A stretch of DNA of 64,000 bases, from NCBI RefSeq assembly GCF_003149515.1, contig NZ_CP029145.1:3038001-3102000 (forward strand), given 5' to 3'. The DNA comes from Hymenobacter nivis. GTDB taxonomy: Bacteria > Bacteroidota > Bacteroidia > Cytophagales > Hymenobacteraceae. Each line of letters starts with the position of its first letter. Positions within the stretch are counted from its first letter, which is position 1. A model generated the notes under the pieces. That model was not told the DNA's origin. It did not search any database and saw only the letters and a list, made by a program, of their open reading frames with translations. Position numbers and translations under genes: made by a program. Positions 52,712 to 62,010 of the stretch are shown piece by piece.

Positions 52712-55700
52712 CTAGAGGGTGCGCTTGATTTCCTTTTCCTCAAAGCCCTCAATGTTGTCGCCTTCTTGCAACTCGTTGAAGTTCTTGATGGAAATACCGC
52801 ACTCGTAGCCCTGACGCACTTCCGATACGTCATCTTTGAAGCGCTTGAGGTCCTGAATCTCGCCGGTGTGCATCACGATGCCATTGCGCACCACCCGCAC
52901 GCGGGTACGGCGGGTAAAAGAACCGTCCGTCACCATACAGCCGGCAATAGTGCCGACTTTGGTGATGTTGAACACGATGCGTACCTCGGCGTTGGCCACC
53001 ACCACTTCCTGCACCGTCGGGGCCAGCATGCCTTCCATGGCATCCTTCACCTCGTTGATGGCGTTGTAGATGATGCTGTATAGGCGCACGTCAATCTGCT
53101 CCTGCTCAGCCAGTTTGCGGGCGCTCTGCGAGGGCCGCACCTGGAAACCGATAATGATGGCATCAGAGGCCGAGGCCAGCAACACGTCGCTTTCCGAGAT
53201 GGCGCCCACCCCTTTCGAGAGGATGTTCACCTTTACTTCCGGCGTGCTCAGCTTCAGCAGCGAGTCCGACAGGGCTTCCACCGAGCCGTCCACGTCGCCC
53301 TTCACCAAGATGTTCAACTCCTTGAACGAGCCAATCGCCAGGCGGCGGCCAATCTCGTCGAGGGTAATGTGCTTCTTGGTGCGGATGCTCTGCTCGCGGG
53401 CCAACTGCAAGCGCTGGGTAGCGGTTTCGCGGGCTTCGCGCTCCGTCTCCATTACCTGGATGCGGTCGCCGGCCTGTGGGGCCCCGGTGAGGCCCAGCAC
53501 TTGCACCGGCGTAGCGGGCGGCGCCGTTTTCATTTTCTTGCCGCGGTGGTCGGTCATGGCCTTCACGCGGCCGTAGTGCGGGCCGGCCAGCACGATGTCG
53601 CCCACGTTCAGGGTGCCGGTTTGCACCAGCACGGTGGTCACGTAGCCCCGGCCTTTGTCCAGCGAGGCTTCGATAACGGTGCCGATGGCGTTGCGGTCGG
53701 GGTTGGCTTTCAGCTCCAGCAGTTCGGCTTCGAGCAGTACCTTCTCCAGCAGTTCCTCGATACCAAGGCCCGATTTGGCCGAAACCTCCTGGCTTTGGTA
53801 CTTGCCGCCCCACTCTTCCACCAGAATGTTGATTTGCGACAGCTCCTCGCGGATTTTCTCCGGGTTGGCGCTGGGCTTGTCAATCTTGTTCAGGGCGATG
53901 ATGATAGGTACCCCCGCCGCCTGGGCGTGGTTGATGGCTTCCTTCGTCTGGGGCATCACCGAGTCGTCGGCGGCCACCACGATGATAGCAATGTCCGTCA
54001 CCTTGGCACCGCGGGCCCGCATGGCCGTAAAGGCTTCGTGGCCCGGGGTATCAAGGAAGGTAATCGGGTTGCCGTTCTTAGTTTTCACTTCGTAGGCCCC
54101 GATGTGCTGCGTGATGCCGCCAGCTTCGCCTTTGGCCACACTCGCATCGCGGATGTAGTCAAGCAGCGATGTTTTACCGTGGTCGACGTGGCCCATGATG
54201 GTCACAATCGGCGCGCGGGGCCGCAGGTCTTCTTCGACGTCGCCGGCATCGATGCTGATTTCTTCCTCTTCGGCCGACAGGAACTCCACGTCAAAGCCAA
54301 ATTCGTCGGCAATCACGGTGATGGCTTCCGCGTCGAGGCGCTGGTTGATGGAGACGAACATGCCCATGCCCAAGCACACCTTGATGACCTCGTTCACGTT
54401 CACATCCATCAGCGAGGCCAAGTCGTTGGCCGAGATGAACTCGGTGAGCTTGAGGATCTTGGCGTCCAGTTCGTTTTGGGCGCGCAGGGCCTCGCGGTCC
54501 TCGGCCAGCATGCTGCGCTTGTCGCGGCGGTACTTGGCGCGGTTGGTCTGGTTGGTTTTATTACCGCCCAGCTTAGCAAGCGTCGCCTTAATTTGTTCCT
54601 GGATCTGCTTCTCAGCCTGCTCGGGTGTAAGAGCCGGGGCGTTGGGCCGCGGTGCGGGCTGGCCGGGGCGGTTGCCGCCGGCTTGGCCGGGGCGGTTGCC
54701 ACCAGGCTGGCCGGGGCGGCTGGCACCGCCGCCCTGGTTGGGGCGGTTGCCTTGGTAGCCGCCACCCGTGCCGGGCGCGCTGGTACCAGTGCCCGTGCCG
54801 GGAGGGCCAGGCAGGCGGGTACGCTTCTTCTGGCCGGGGCCCGCGGGCAAGCCGCGCTTGTTTACGTCGGACGACGCGATGGGCCGGGGGCCGCGCCCAC
54901 CGGGGCCCCGGCGGTCGTTATTGGTAGCCGAAAGGTCAATTTTACCCAGTACCGTCAAGCCTTTCAGCTGGTCGGCCTTGGCCGTGATGGTGCCGGCGGG
55001 CTCTTCGGCCACGGGAGCCGAAGCCACGGGAGCTGCGGCAACAGCGGGAGCGGCCACCACGGGGGCAGCGGCTACTGGCGCGGCAACAACCGGAGCCGGC
55101 GTAGGAGCAGCAGCCGCAATGGGCGTTGCGGCCGGAGCCGGGGCGGGCGCTGCCACGGGGGCAGCGGCTTGCACTGGGGCAACCACTTGCTTGGGGGCAA
55201 CCGGGGCGGGGGCGGGCGCCGCCGCTACTGGAGCAGCTACTACGGGCGCCGGGGCAACCACCGGAGCGGCAGCAACTGGTGCAGCAGGGGCCTCTACGGG
55301 CTTGGGTCGGGGGGGCACCACGCGGCCACGGCTATCAAGCTCAATTTTACCCAGCACTTTCAGGCCAGGTACAGAGGGCTTTTCGGGCGCAGTAGCAGTT
55401 GGTGCTGCCGGGGCTGCAGGTACTACCTGGGCAGCCACCGGAGTCGAGGCCGGCGTAGATACTGGCGTAGGTGCAGGCTTCGGAGCTACCACCGGCGCGG
55501 GGCGCGGCGGGGCGGGAGCAGGCTTAGGAGCCGCTTCTAAATCGCTCTGGCGCTTGGCCTGAATGATTTTCTGCGACTCCTGCCGGTCGAGCGCCGACGA
55601 GGCAAATTCCTTCTCCAACAAGCTCACTTGGTCCGCGGTCAGCTTCGTGGTAGGCTTGTTTTCTACTTGTGTTCCTTTTTTGGACAGGGCCGCAACGGCT

Positions 55701-55765
55701 GTGTCCATGCCAATTCCCAGGTCTTTGGCCGCCTGTTGTAGCCGTTTCGGGGTTGCTTCCGCCAT
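52712..55765 (-). CDS. infB: Translation initiation factor IF-2
   Basis: GTPase that brings initiator tRNA to the ribosome. 1017 residues. A short IF2_N helix domain at the N-terminus ([20 protein letters not shown]) is followed by a very long low-complexity region (about residues 60-360) rich in Ala, Pro and Val, then Gly/Arg/Pro stretches. The second IF2_N is around residues 435-480. The G domain has [12 protein letters not shown] (about residue 523), DTPGHEAF and NKIDKP, and then domains II-IV to [13 protein letters not shown] promoter of its own is likely at 55800-55807, besides read-through from rimP-nusA. Confidence 0.97.
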   Translation of the reverse strand: MAEATPKRLQQAAKDLGIGMDTAVAALSKKGTQVENKPTTKLTADQVSLLEKEFASSALDRQESQKIIQAKRQSDLEAAPKPAPAPPRPAPVVAPKPAPTPVSTPASTPVAAQVVPAAPAAPTATAPEKPSVPGLKVLGKIELDSRGRVVPPRPKPVEAPAAPVAAAPVVAPAPVVAAPVAAAPAPAPVAPKQVVAPVQAAAPVAAPAPAPAATPIAAAAPTPAPVVAAPVAAAPVVAAPAVAAAPVASAPVAEEPAGTITAKADQLKGLTVLGKIDLSATNNDRRGPGGRGPRPIASSDVNKRGLPAGPGQKKRTRLPGPPGTGTGTSAPGTGGGYQGNRPNQGGGASRPGQPGGNRPGQAGGNRPGQPAPRPNAPALTPEQAEKQIQEQIKATLAKLGGNKTNQTNRAKYRRDKRSMLAEDREALRAQNELDAKILKLTEFISANDLASLMDVNVNEVIKVCLGMGMFVSINQRLDAEAITVIADEFGFDVEFLSAEEEEISIDAGDVEEDLRPRAPIVTIMGHVDHGKTSLLDYIRDASVAKGEAGGITQHIGAYEVKTKNGNPITFLDTPGHEAFTAMRARGAKVTDIAIIVVAADDSVMPQTKEAINHAQAAGVPIIIALNKIDKPSANPEKIREELSQINILVEEWGGKYQSQEVSAKSGLGIEELLEKVLLEAELLELKANPDRNAIGTVIEASLDKGRGYVTTVLVQTGTLNVGDIVLAGPHYGRVKAMTDHRGKKMKTAPPATPVQVLGLTGAPQAGDRIQVMETEREARETATQRLQLAREQSIRTKKHITLDEIGRRLAIGSFKELNILVKGDVDGSVEALSDSLLKLSTPEVKVNILSKGVGAISESDVLLASASDAIIIGFQVRPSQSARKLAEQEQIDVRLYSIIYNAINEVKDAMEGMLAPTVQEVVVANAEVRIVFNITKVGTIAGCMVTDGSFTRRTRVRVVRNGIVMHTGEIQDLKRFKDDVSEVRQGYECGISIKNFNELQEGDNIEGFEEKEIKRTL

Positions 55766-55799
55766 TCTATGTTTCTCGCGAACGATACGCTTCTAAGTG

Positions 55800-55807
55800 C
55801 AAAGGTA
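55800..55807 (-). promoter_or_regulatory. -7 promoter element before infB
   Basis: TACCTTTG on the minus strand, an exact match about 35 bases before the infB ATG and after the nusA stop. It suggests that infB can be transcribed separately from nusA. Confidence 0.55.
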
Positions 55808-55888
55808 TTACATTAAATCTTGCCAGCGAGGCGCAAACCGCGCCTACTGGCGCGATTCAACGTCCTTGCCGTACCGGCCGCCCGGCCG

Positions 55889-57274
55889 TCATTGGGCCGC
55901 TTCAGCGGCTGAGCCGGCGCCCGCTTCCTCAGGGGCCGGGGCGGGGGCCTCGGCTTCAGGTGCTGTTTCCACGGTTTCGGCCACGGGAGCGGACTTTTTA
56001 TTTGCTTCGGCCTGCCGCTCGTCGAGGTCATCGTCGTCGGCAAACTCTTGGCGGATAACGCGGTAAAGGTCATCCACCGTTTCTTCTTCCAACTCCGTGC
56101 GGCGCACGATGTCGTCTTTTTTCACGGCCAATACGGCGCGGCCGGTGTCGAGGCCAATTTTCTTCAGCTCGGCGATGATCCAAGGCTCAATCTCGTCGCT
56201 GAATTCTTCGAGCGAGATGTCCTCTTCGTAGTCAATGGCCTCGCGGAACACGTCGATTTCCATGCCCACCAACCGGCTGGCCAACTTAATGTTGGCACCG
56301 CCGCGGCCGATGGCCAGGCTCACTTGGTCGGGCTTCATGAAGACGGACACGCGTCCGTTCTCGGGGTTGATTTTCATCGAGCCCACTTTGGCTGGCGACA
56401 GGGCCCGGGCGATGTACAGCTCCAGGTTGTCGGTGTAGTTGATGATGTCGATGTTCTCGTTTTCCAGCTCGCGCACCACCGGGTGGATGCGGCTGCCCTT
56501 CATGCCCACACAGGCGCCCACGGGGTCGATGCGCTCGTCGTAGCTCTCCACGGCCACTTTGGCGCGCTCGCCGGGCTCGCGCACCACGTTTTTGATGGTG
56601 ATGAGGCCATCGTAAATCTCGGGTACTTCCAGCTCAAACAAGCGCTCCAGGAAGGCCGGCGCGGCGCGGGAGAGGATAATTTTGGGCGTGCCATTGATGA
56701 CTTCCACGCGGTGCACCACAGCGCGCACGGTGTCGCCCTTGCGGAAGCGGTCCTTGGGGATTTGCTCGCCCTTGGGCATCACCAGCTCATTGTCGTCCTT
56801 GTCCATGATGAGGGCCTCGCGGCTCCACACTTGGTACACTTCGCCGGTCACGATTTCGCCCACCTGGTCTTTGTACTTCTGGTACAGGTTGTCGCGCTCC
56901 AAGTCCTTCACGCGCTGAATCAGCGTTTGGCGGGCCATGAGCACGGCGCGGCGGCCAAAGTCTTCCAGCTTAATGGACACCGGCAAGGTTTCGCCTACTT
57001 CAAAGTCAGGCTCGATTTTCTGGGCCTCGGCCAGCGGAATCTTGTCGAAATCCCAGATGTCCTCCGAGTTATCGTCCACGATTTCGCGGTTGCGCCAGAT
57101 TTCCAGGTCGCCGTTGTCGGGGTTGATGATAACGTCGAAGTTGCTGTCTTCCTCAAACTTCTTGCGAATCATCGTGCGGAACACCTCGTCCAGGATGGAC
57201 ATCATCGTGGGCCGGTCGATGTTTTTGCTGCGCGCAAATTCGCCGAAGGATTCGATTAGTTCGTTGCTGTTCAT
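55889..57274 (-). CDS. nusA: Transcription termination/antitermination factor NusA
   Basis: RNA polymerase-binding factor controlling pausing and termination. 461 residues: N-terminal domain (MNSNELIESFGEFARSKNID to about 125), S1 domain (VGEIVTGEVYQVWSREALIM), KH1 and KH2 (RDPGERAKVAVESYDERIDP-like VREPGERAKVAVESYDERID, VGACVGMKGSRIHPVVRELE, SLAIGRGGANIKLASRLVG). The C-terminal acidic tail (from about residue 350) ends in an Ala/Glu/Pro-rich stretch and lacks the acidic repeats of E. coli NusA, which is usual outside proteobacteria. A family B palindrome separates it from rimP. Confidence 0.97.
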   Translation of the reverse strand: MNSNELIESFGEFARSKNIDRPTMMSILDEVFRTMIRKKFEEDSNFDVIINPDNGDLEIWRNREIVDDNSEDIWDFDKIPLAEAQKIEPDFEVGETLPVSIKLEDFGRRAVLMARQTLIQRVKDLERDNLYQKYKDQVGEIVTGEVYQVWSREALIMDKDDNELVMPKGEQIPKDRFRKGDTVRAVVHRVEVINGTPKIILSRAAPAFLERLFELEVPEIYDGLITIKNVVREPGERAKVAVESYDERIDPVGACVGMKGSRIHPVVRELENENIDIINYTDNLELYIARALSPAKVGSMKINPENGRVSVFMKPDQVSLAIGRGGANIKLASRLVGMEIDVFREAIDYEEDISLEEFSDEIEPWIIAELKKIGLDTGRAVLAVKKDDIVRRTELEEETVDDLYRVIRQEFADDDDLDERQAEANKKSAPVAETVETAPEAEAPAPAPEEAGAGSAAEAAQ

Positions 57275-57281
57275 TTGCTTA

Positions 57282-57386
57282 TTGTCATACTGAGCGGAGC
57301 GAAGTACCTTATCACAGCCGCGCCGTTTGGAATTAGTAATCCTGACGAAAGCAGCCGTGATAAGATGCTTCCTTCGTCAGCATGAC
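57282..57386. repeat. Family B palindrome between rimP and nusA
   Basis: Arms TGTCATACTGAGCGGAGCGA and TTCCTTCGTCAGCATGACA, with the inner pair CTTATCAC/GTGATAAG. It is in the middle of the rimP-nusA transcript, so it would be a hairpin in the mRNA. Related copies are at 52453-52537 and 58689-58779. Confidence 0.75.
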
Positions 57387-57392
57387 AGAGGG

Positions 57393-57866
57393 TTACTTAA
57401 AAGAGATAACAACCGTGGCCTCCTTTATGTCCCCGAAGGTGTAAAAGGCGGCGGGCAGGATGCTTTTTTTGGTTTTGACTTTGATGACTTCGGCAATCTC
57501 GACGCCCTCGGGGGTGGCGGCAAGTAGCTCGCCGGTTTTCTCGGTGCCGTCGGCCAGCTTGAGGGCCAGCGAGCGGCCGATGTGGCGCTGGTACTGGCGC
57601 GGGTCGGTGAGGGGCTGGTCGGCACCGGGGCTCGTTACTTCGAGCGAGTAGGCAGCGTCTTCGCCGTAGTGCTCGTCGATGCGGCGGGCCAAGCGGCGAC
57701 TCACCTTGGCGCACTCCTCGATGCCCAGGCCCAGGGGCCCGTCGAGGGTGACCGTGAGCTTAGGTAAAACCGAATCGGAGACGGTCAGATTCACCAGGAA
57801 CACGTCCACATCGTCGCCGATGGCGTCGTGGAGCATTTGCAGCACTAAAGCGCGGTCGAGGACCAT
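57393..57866 (-). CDS. rimP: Ribosome maturation factor RimP
   Basis: Factor for 30S ribosomal subunit assembly, 157 residues, normal length. The N-terminal domain has LTVTLDGPLGLGIEECAKVS and RRLARRIDEHYGEDAAYSLE; the signature VTSPGADQPLTDPRQYQRHI GRSLALKL is clear; the C-terminal SH3-like barrel ends FYTFGDIKEATVVISFK. First gene of rimP-nusA-infB, the same order as in most bacteria. An exact -7 and a well-spaced -33 element lie upstream, with an intrinsic terminator between them and the start codon. Confidence 0.95.
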   Translation of the reverse strand: MVLDRALVLQMLHDAIGDDVDVFLVNLTVSDSVLPKLTVTLDGPLGLGIEECAKVSRRLARRIDEHYGEDAAYSLEVTSPGADQPLTDPRQYQRHIGRSLALKLADGTEKTGELLAATPEGVEIAEVIKVKTKKSILPAAFYTFGDIKEATVVISFK

Positions 57867-57886
57867 AAATTAACCCGGGCTAAGAC

Positions 57887-57918
57887 AAAAAAAGAGGGGA
57901 CTGCGCGTCCCCTCTTTT
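57887..57918 (-). terminator. Terminator hairpin in the rimP leader (candidate attenuator)
   Basis: GAGGGGAC/GTCCCCTC stem of 8 bp (12 with the A-T pairs), loop GCGCA, then seven T residues on the minus strand. It lies about 20 bases after the predicted transcription start and about 20 bases before the rimP ATG. No other minus-strand gene lies upstream that it could end. Confidence 0.75.
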
Positions 57919-57943
57919 CAGATTGAATACCAAACTTCGGGTA

Positions 57944-57975
57944 CAAAGATACGGCGTTGCCGCCGCTAAAGCAAA
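57944..57975 (-). promoter_or_regulatory. Promoter of rimP-nusA-infB
   Basis: TATCTTTG (57944-57951) is an exact -7 element, and TTTG (57972-57975) lies 20 bases upstream, the spacing known for Bacteroidota promoters. It is the best complete promoter in the window. The predicted leader is about 70 bases long. Confidence 0.75.
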
Positions 57976-57991
57976 CCACCCCGGGGGCCCC

Positions 57992-57999
57992 TACCTTTG
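57992..57999 (+). promoter_or_regulatory. -7 promoter element of the PH-like membrane protein gene
   Basis: TACCTTTG on the plus strand, exact match, about 25 bases before the ATG at 58025. It is divergent from the rimP promoter. Confidence 0.55.
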
Positions 58000-58024
58000 G
58001 CCGCCGTACCGTTTTGGCCGCCTT

Positions 58025-58621
58025 ATGAAATTTGTTTTGCTACGCCCGCTGCTTGAGGTGCTGGCGGTGCTGGCCCTGGTGCTGGGCGTGGCGCGGTGGG
58101 TGGCCGGCTGGTTTGGCAAGCGCACGCATACCTACCGCCTCACGGCGGCGCGGCAGCTGCGGCTGCTGGCCTGGCCCCTGCTGGCGCTAGGCACCGGCCT
58201 GAGCGTAGTGCCGGCCCTGGCCATGGGGCCCCACGGTAGCGCCAGCCCGCTGGAGTGGGGCCTGGCCGCCGCGCTGGTAGCCGTGGCGCTGGCGCTGGGG
58301 GCCCCGGCGGCGGTGCTGCACCTTCGCTACTGGGTGCTGAACCACGCCACCGTGCTGGTGCTGCAACCTCAGGAAAACCGCCTGGAGGTGTACCAGCACG
58401 GCCAGCGGCAGTACTTCGAGCGGCGCGACATTGCCCGGGTGCAGCGCGTGACGTGCCGCACCCGGGCCACTTTTTGGGCCCCTTACAACTATGTGCGCCT
58501 GCTACTGCACGACGGCCGCGAAATTGTGCTCACCTCGCTGCTGGCCGACTTAGAGCCGCTGACGGTATTTCTGCGCTCGGTGCCCACCGACCGGCGCACC
58601 GTGGCCTGGGCATGGGCTTGA
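58025..58621 (+). CDS. Membrane protein of unknown function
   Basis: 198 residues from the ATG at 58025. Three hydrophobic segments: LLEVLAVLALVLGVARWVAG, LRLLAWPLLALGTGLSVVPA and AALVAVALALGAPAAVLHLR. A soluble C-terminal half follows with strand-rich sequence (ATVLVLQPQENRLEVYQHGQ, FERRDIARVQRVTCRTRATF, YNYVRLLLHDGREIVLTSLL), which looks like a PH-type or YdbT-like domain. That fold analogy is by eye only. It stands alone between divergent rimP and a repeat element. Confidence 0.75.
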   Translation: MKFVLLRPLLEVLAVLALVLGVARWVAGWFGKRTHTYRLTAARQLRLLAWPLLALGTGLSVVPALAMGPHGSASPLEWGLAAALVAVALALGAPAAVLHLRYWVLNHATVLVLQPQENRLEVYQHGQRQYFERRDIARVQRVTCRTRATFWAPYNYVRLLLHDGREIVLTSLLADLEPLTVFLRSVPTDRRTVAWAWA

Positions 58622-58627
58622 CTTTTC

Positions 58628-58850
58628 AGTGAACAGTTGACAGTGAGCAGTTAGATGTAATTCTAAATAAGAAATAGCACAGGAAAGAACGTCATGCAGA
58701 GCGCAGCGAAGCATCTCTGCCGCGTTGCTAATCATGATTACTGCCGCAGAAAAGATGCTTCGCTGCGCTCTGCATAACGTTCCGCTTTTTCCAATTCGGG
58801 AACAAGCCAAACTTCGAAATGCTCATTGTTAACTGATAACTGTTCACTCA
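58628..58850. repeat. Composite repeat: family B palindrome inside AT-rich inverted ends
   Basis: Ends AGTGAACAGTTGACAGTGAG (58628 on) and CTGATAACTGTTCACT (to 58849) are inverted, 18 of 22 positions matching. The core at 58689-58779 has arms GTCATGCAGAGCGCAGCGAA and GATGCTTCGCTGCGCTCTGC. It occupies the entire gap and abuts the start codon of the next gene. Confidence 0.7.
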
Positions 58851-58852
58851 TT

Positions 58853-59641
58853 ATGCCTGCTTCTCCCCTACTGCACTACCTCGACCAAGGCCAGGGCCGG
58901 CCGCTGGTGATTCTCCACGGCCTGTTTGGCGCGCTTGACAACTGGCAAACGCTGGCCCGACGCTGGACCCAGGAGGCCGGCCTGCGCGTCGTCAGCGTGG
59001 ATTTGCGCAACCATGGCCGCTCGTTTCATAGCCCCGACCACAGCTACGACACCATGGCCGCCGACGTGGGGGCCCTGTTCGACCACCTGGGCCTGGGGCC
59101 CGATACTACGCTGCTGGGCCACAGCATGGGCGGCAAAGTGGCCATGCGCTTTGCCCTGAGCTACCCCGAGCGGCTGGCCCGGCTCATCGTGCTCGACATT
59201 GCGCCAAACTTTTCCGACATGACGCACCAGGACGAAGTGCTGACTGGGCTGCAAGCCGTGGATTTGGCTGCCATCACCAGCCGGCAGGAAGCCGACGCGG
59301 TGCTGGCCCAGCATATTCGGTCGGTGGGCGTGCGGCAGTTTTTACTGAAAAACCTGTACCGCGACGAGGCAAACGCCTTCGCCTGGCGCATCAACCTGCC
59401 AGTGCTGGTGAAGGCTATGCCGGCCGTGGGCGCGGAAATCACGGGCGAGCCCTTCCTGAAACCGGCCTTGTTCATTCGCGGTGGCAAGTCGGACTACATC
59501 ACGGCCAACGACAAGCTGTACGTCATCCCAGCGCTGTTCCCGAACTCTGAAGTGGCCACCGTGCCCGACGCCGGCCACTGGCTGCACGCCGAAAAGCCCG
59601 ACGAAGTGTACGAGCTCGTGCGGGCCTTTGTGGGGCAGTAG
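58853..59641 (+). CDS. Alpha/beta-fold hydrolase, YbfF-like
   Basis: Predicted esterase of 262 residues. LVILHGLFGALDNWQTLARR gives the oxyanion region, VVSVDLRNHGRSFHSPDHSY is the YbfF-type segment, and the nucleophile is Ser91 in LLGHSMGGKVAM. The catalytic His is in VPDAGHWLHAEKP (about residue 242). The nearest named type is the acyl-CoA/short-chain esterase YbfF; its natural substrate is unclear. The start at 58853 follows the repeat element directly, so its promoter must lie inside that element. The RsmI-like gene follows after about 100 bp. Confidence 0.9.
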   Translation: MPASPLLHYLDQGQGRPLVILHGLFGALDNWQTLARRWTQEAGLRVVSVDLRNHGRSFHSPDHSYDTMAADVGALFDHLGLGPDTTLLGHSMGGKVAMRFALSYPERLARLIVLDIAPNFSDMTHQDEVLTGLQAVDLAAITSRQEADAVLAQHIRSVGVRQFLLKNLYRDEANAFAWRINLPVLVKAMPAVGAEITGEPFLKPALFIRGGKSDYITANDKLYVIPALFPNSEVATVPDAGHWLHAEKPDEVYELVRAFVGQ

Positions 59642-59744
59642 CCAGCGGTAGCAGCGCGGCATATCGCGCTCCCATCACCGCACGGCAATCCGTTCTCGCG
59701 GTCCAGAAGCGAAGCAACGCGCCGTTACATCCTTTTTTAAATCA

Positions 59745-60446
59745 ATGCTTTACCTCATTCCCACGCCCCTGGCCGACGACACGGCCGCGCAGGTGCTGCC
59801 GCCGCAAGTAGTGGCGGCCGTGGCCCGGCTCCCGTACTTTCTGGTCGAGAATGCCCGCACGGCGCGGCGCTTCGTGAAGAGCGTGGCCCCGGCTCGGGTA
59901 ATTGAGGACATTCGTTTCGGTGTGATTGACAAGGACAGCACACCAGCCGAGGTGCGCGCCGCGCTGGAGCCGCTACTGAAGGAGGGCCTGGAGGCTGGCG
60001 TGCTCAGCGAAGCGGGCTGCCCGGGCATTGCCGACCCGGGCGCGGCGCTGGCCGCCGAGGCCCACCGGCTGGGCCTGCGCGTGGTGCCGCTGGTGGGGCC
60101 CTCGTCGCTGCTGCTGGCCCTAATGGCCTCGGGCCTGAACGGACAGCAATTTGCGTTCCACGGCTACTTGCCCATTGAGAAGGGGCCCCGGGCCGCGGCT
60201 ATCAAGATGCTAGAGCGCGAGGCGCAGCAGCGCAACCAGAGCCAGTTGTTCATCGAAACGCCCTACCGCAACGGGGCCCTGTTCCTGGATTTGCTGGCGC
60301 ATTTGCAACCTGCCACGCGCCTGTGCGTGGCGGCCGACGTAACGGGCGCGGGCGAGTTCATCCGCACGCTGCCGGTGAGCGAGTGGCGGCGGCAGCCGGC
60401 GCCGGGACTGCACAAGATTCCGACCGTATTTGTACTCGGGGTATAA
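59745..60446 (+). CDS. SAM-dependent methyltransferase, RsmI/tetrapyrrole-methylase family
   Basis: 233-residue protein of the tetrapyrrole-methylase fold. MLYLIPTPLADDT, the family's usual opening for this Bacteroidota subgroup, is followed by FLVENARTARRFVKSV, EAGVLSEAGCPGIADPGAAL with the GxPxxxDPG motif, PLVGPSSLLLALMASGLNGQ and FAFHGYLP. RsmI 2'-O-methylates C1402 of 16S rRNA, but this form is shorter (233 against about 280), lacks the C-terminal part, and may have another target. It is followed by a perfect terminator. Confidence 0.88.
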   Translation: MLYLIPTPLADDTAAQVLPPQVVAAVARLPYFLVENARTARRFVKSVAPARVIEDIRFGVIDKDSTPAEVRAALEPLLKEGLEAGVLSEAGCPGIADPGAALAAEAHRLGLRVVPLVGPSSLLLALMASGLNGQQFAFHGYLPIEKGPRAAAIKMLEREAQQRNQSQLFIETPYRNGALFLDLLAHLQPATRLCVAADVTGAGEFIRTLPVSEWRRQPAPGLHKIPTVFVLGV

Positions 60447-60463
60447 AAACATACCGGAAGCAC

Positions 60464-60514
60464 AAACAGCGGGATCCGGCGGTGAAGCATTTTCACCGCC
60501 GGATCCCGCTGTTT
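60464..60514. terminator. Perfect bidirectional terminator between convergent genes
   Basis: 23-bp perfect stem, beginning AAACAGCGGGATCCGGCGGT, with a 5-base loop. It lies between the RsmI-like gene (ends 60446, plus) and amt (ends 60526, minus) and may serve both. Confidence 0.85.
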
Positions 60515-60525
60515 GGGTTGCAAAC

Positions 60526-61887
60526 TTAGCTCACCAGCATTGTTTCGCCGTGCTGGCTGGTGTCGAGGCCGTGAGCTTCGTTCTCGGCATTCACGCGGAT
60601 GGGGATGAGCAGGTTGGTGAGCTTGTAGAGCAGATAGGAACCGCTGAACGTGAAGGCCGAAATGAACACCAGGGCCCCCAGGTGCTTCCACAGCAGCACC
60701 GCTGAGCCGGTGGTGGCCAGGCCGCCCTCTTTGGCAAACACGGCGGTGAGGATCATGCCTACGATGCCGCCTACGCCGTGGCACGGAAATACGTCGAGGG
60801 TGTCGTCGAGGGTGGTGCGGTTTTTCAACTCGATTGCGAAGGCGCTGATGGCTGCGGCCACCACCCCGATGAACAGCGCCGGGCCGTAGCTGACGTAGCC
60901 CGCGCCGGGCGTAATGGCTACCAGGCCCACCACGGCCCCCACGGCCGCGCCGGCCGCCGAGGGCCGCTGCCCGCGCACGGCCTCAATCAGCATCCAGGTG
61001 AGCATGGCGGCGGCCGAGGCCAAGTGGGTAGTAAAGAACGCCTGCACGGCCACCGCGTTGGCGCCCAGGGCCGAGCCGGAGTTGAAGCCGAACCAGCCGA
61101 ACCACAGCAGGCCGGTGCCCAGCAACACGAAAGGTACGTTGGTAGGCGCGTGCTGCTGGCCCTCCTTGTGCACGTTGCGGCGGCCCAGGGCCAGGGCCCC
61201 GGCCAGCGCCGCGAAGCCCGCCGAAATGTGCACCACCGTGCCGCCCGCAAAGTCGAGCACGCCCCACTTGAACAGGAAGCCGTCGGGGTGCCAGGTCCAG
61301 TGGGCCAAGGGGCAGTAAATCAGAAGGCTGAACAGGCACATAAACAGCAGGTAGCCCCAAAATCGGATGCGCTCAGCAAAGGCCCCGCTGATGAGGGCCG
61401 GCGTGATGATGGCGAACTTGAGCTGGAACGCCGCGAACAGCACCAGCGGCAGGTTAGGCGCGATGCGCGGATGCGGGGCCGTGCCTACATGGTTGAAGAG
61501 CAGGAACGTCATCGGATTGCCAATCACGCCCCCGATGCTGTCGCCGAAGGCCAGCGAAAAGCCCACCACGTACCACAGCACCGAGATGACACCCAGGGCA
61601 ATAAAGCTCTGCAAGAGCGTGGAAATCACGCTTTTCTTGCTCACCATGCCGCCGTAGAAGAACGCCAGGCCGGGCGTCATCAGCAGCACCAGGCCGGAGG
61701 CGGTGAGCATCCAGGCCACGTCGGCGGGGTCGAAGGACTTGGGGGCGGCGTCGGGGTGCACCTGCGGGATGAAGGCTGCCACGCACGCCAGCACCGCCAG
61801 CACGGCCACGCTAATGGAGGCCAGCCGTTGCTTGCGCGTAACGGTGGCTGCGGATTCGATGGCACCAGGCTCTAAATCGATAGTCAT
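60526..61887 (-). CDS. amt: Ammonium transporter
   Basis: Trimeric inner-membrane channel for ammonium/ammonia, 453 residues, with about eleven helices. Key segments: DVAWMLTASGLVLLMTPGLA, FFYGGMVSKKSVISTLLQSF, the pore His in PLAHWTWHPDGFL, FAGGTVVHISAGFAALAGAL, LLWFGWFGFNSGSALGANAV and DTLDVFPCHGVGGIVGMILT with the second pore His. The N-terminal 40 residues precede a first helix that could be a signal. There is no glnK next to it, unlike in many bacteria. A -7 element lies at 61927-61934. Confidence 0.95.
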   Translation of the reverse strand: MTIDLEPGAIESAATVTRKQRLASISVAVLAVLACVAAFIPQVHPDAAPKSFDPADVAWMLTASGLVLLMTPGLAFFYGGMVSKKSVISTLLQSFIALGVISVLWYVVGFSLAFGDSIGGVIGNPMTFLLFNHVGTAPHPRIAPNLPLVLFAAFQLKFAIITPALISGAFAERIRFWGYLLFMCLFSLLIYCPLAHWTWHPDGFLFKWGVLDFAGGTVVHISAGFAALAGALALGRRNVHKEGQQHAPTNVPFVLLGTGLLWFGWFGFNSGSALGANAVAVQAFFTTHLASAAAMLTWMLIEAVRGQRPSAAGAAVGAVVGLVAITPGAGYVSYGPALFIGVVAAAISAFAIELKNRTTLDDTLDVFPCHGVGGIVGMILTAVFAKEGGLATTGSAVLLWKHLGALVFISAFTFSGSYLLYKLTNLLIPIRVNAENEAHGLDTSQHGETMLVS

Positions 61888-61926
61888 TTACCGGCGACAG
61901 GGGTAAATTTTAATCCCTACCGGAAA

Positions 61927-61934
61927 CAAAAATA
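61927..61934 (-). promoter_or_regulatory. -7 promoter element of amt
   Basis: TATTTTTG on the minus strand, an exact TAnnTTTG match about 40 bases before the ATG, in an AT-rich gap. It indicates the housekeeping sigma factor. Confidence 0.5.
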
Positions 61935-62010
61935 GATAAAATTCGAAATACCCCCCACTATTTTTAAGGACTTATCGATATTTTTAATAATTTGTACTGT
62001 GCAGGGCCCC

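Noticed and set aside
61888..62010. Sigma-54 promoter for amt
   Set aside because: No GG-N10-GC pattern of the TGGCAC...TTGC type was found; an ordinary TAnnTTTG element is present.
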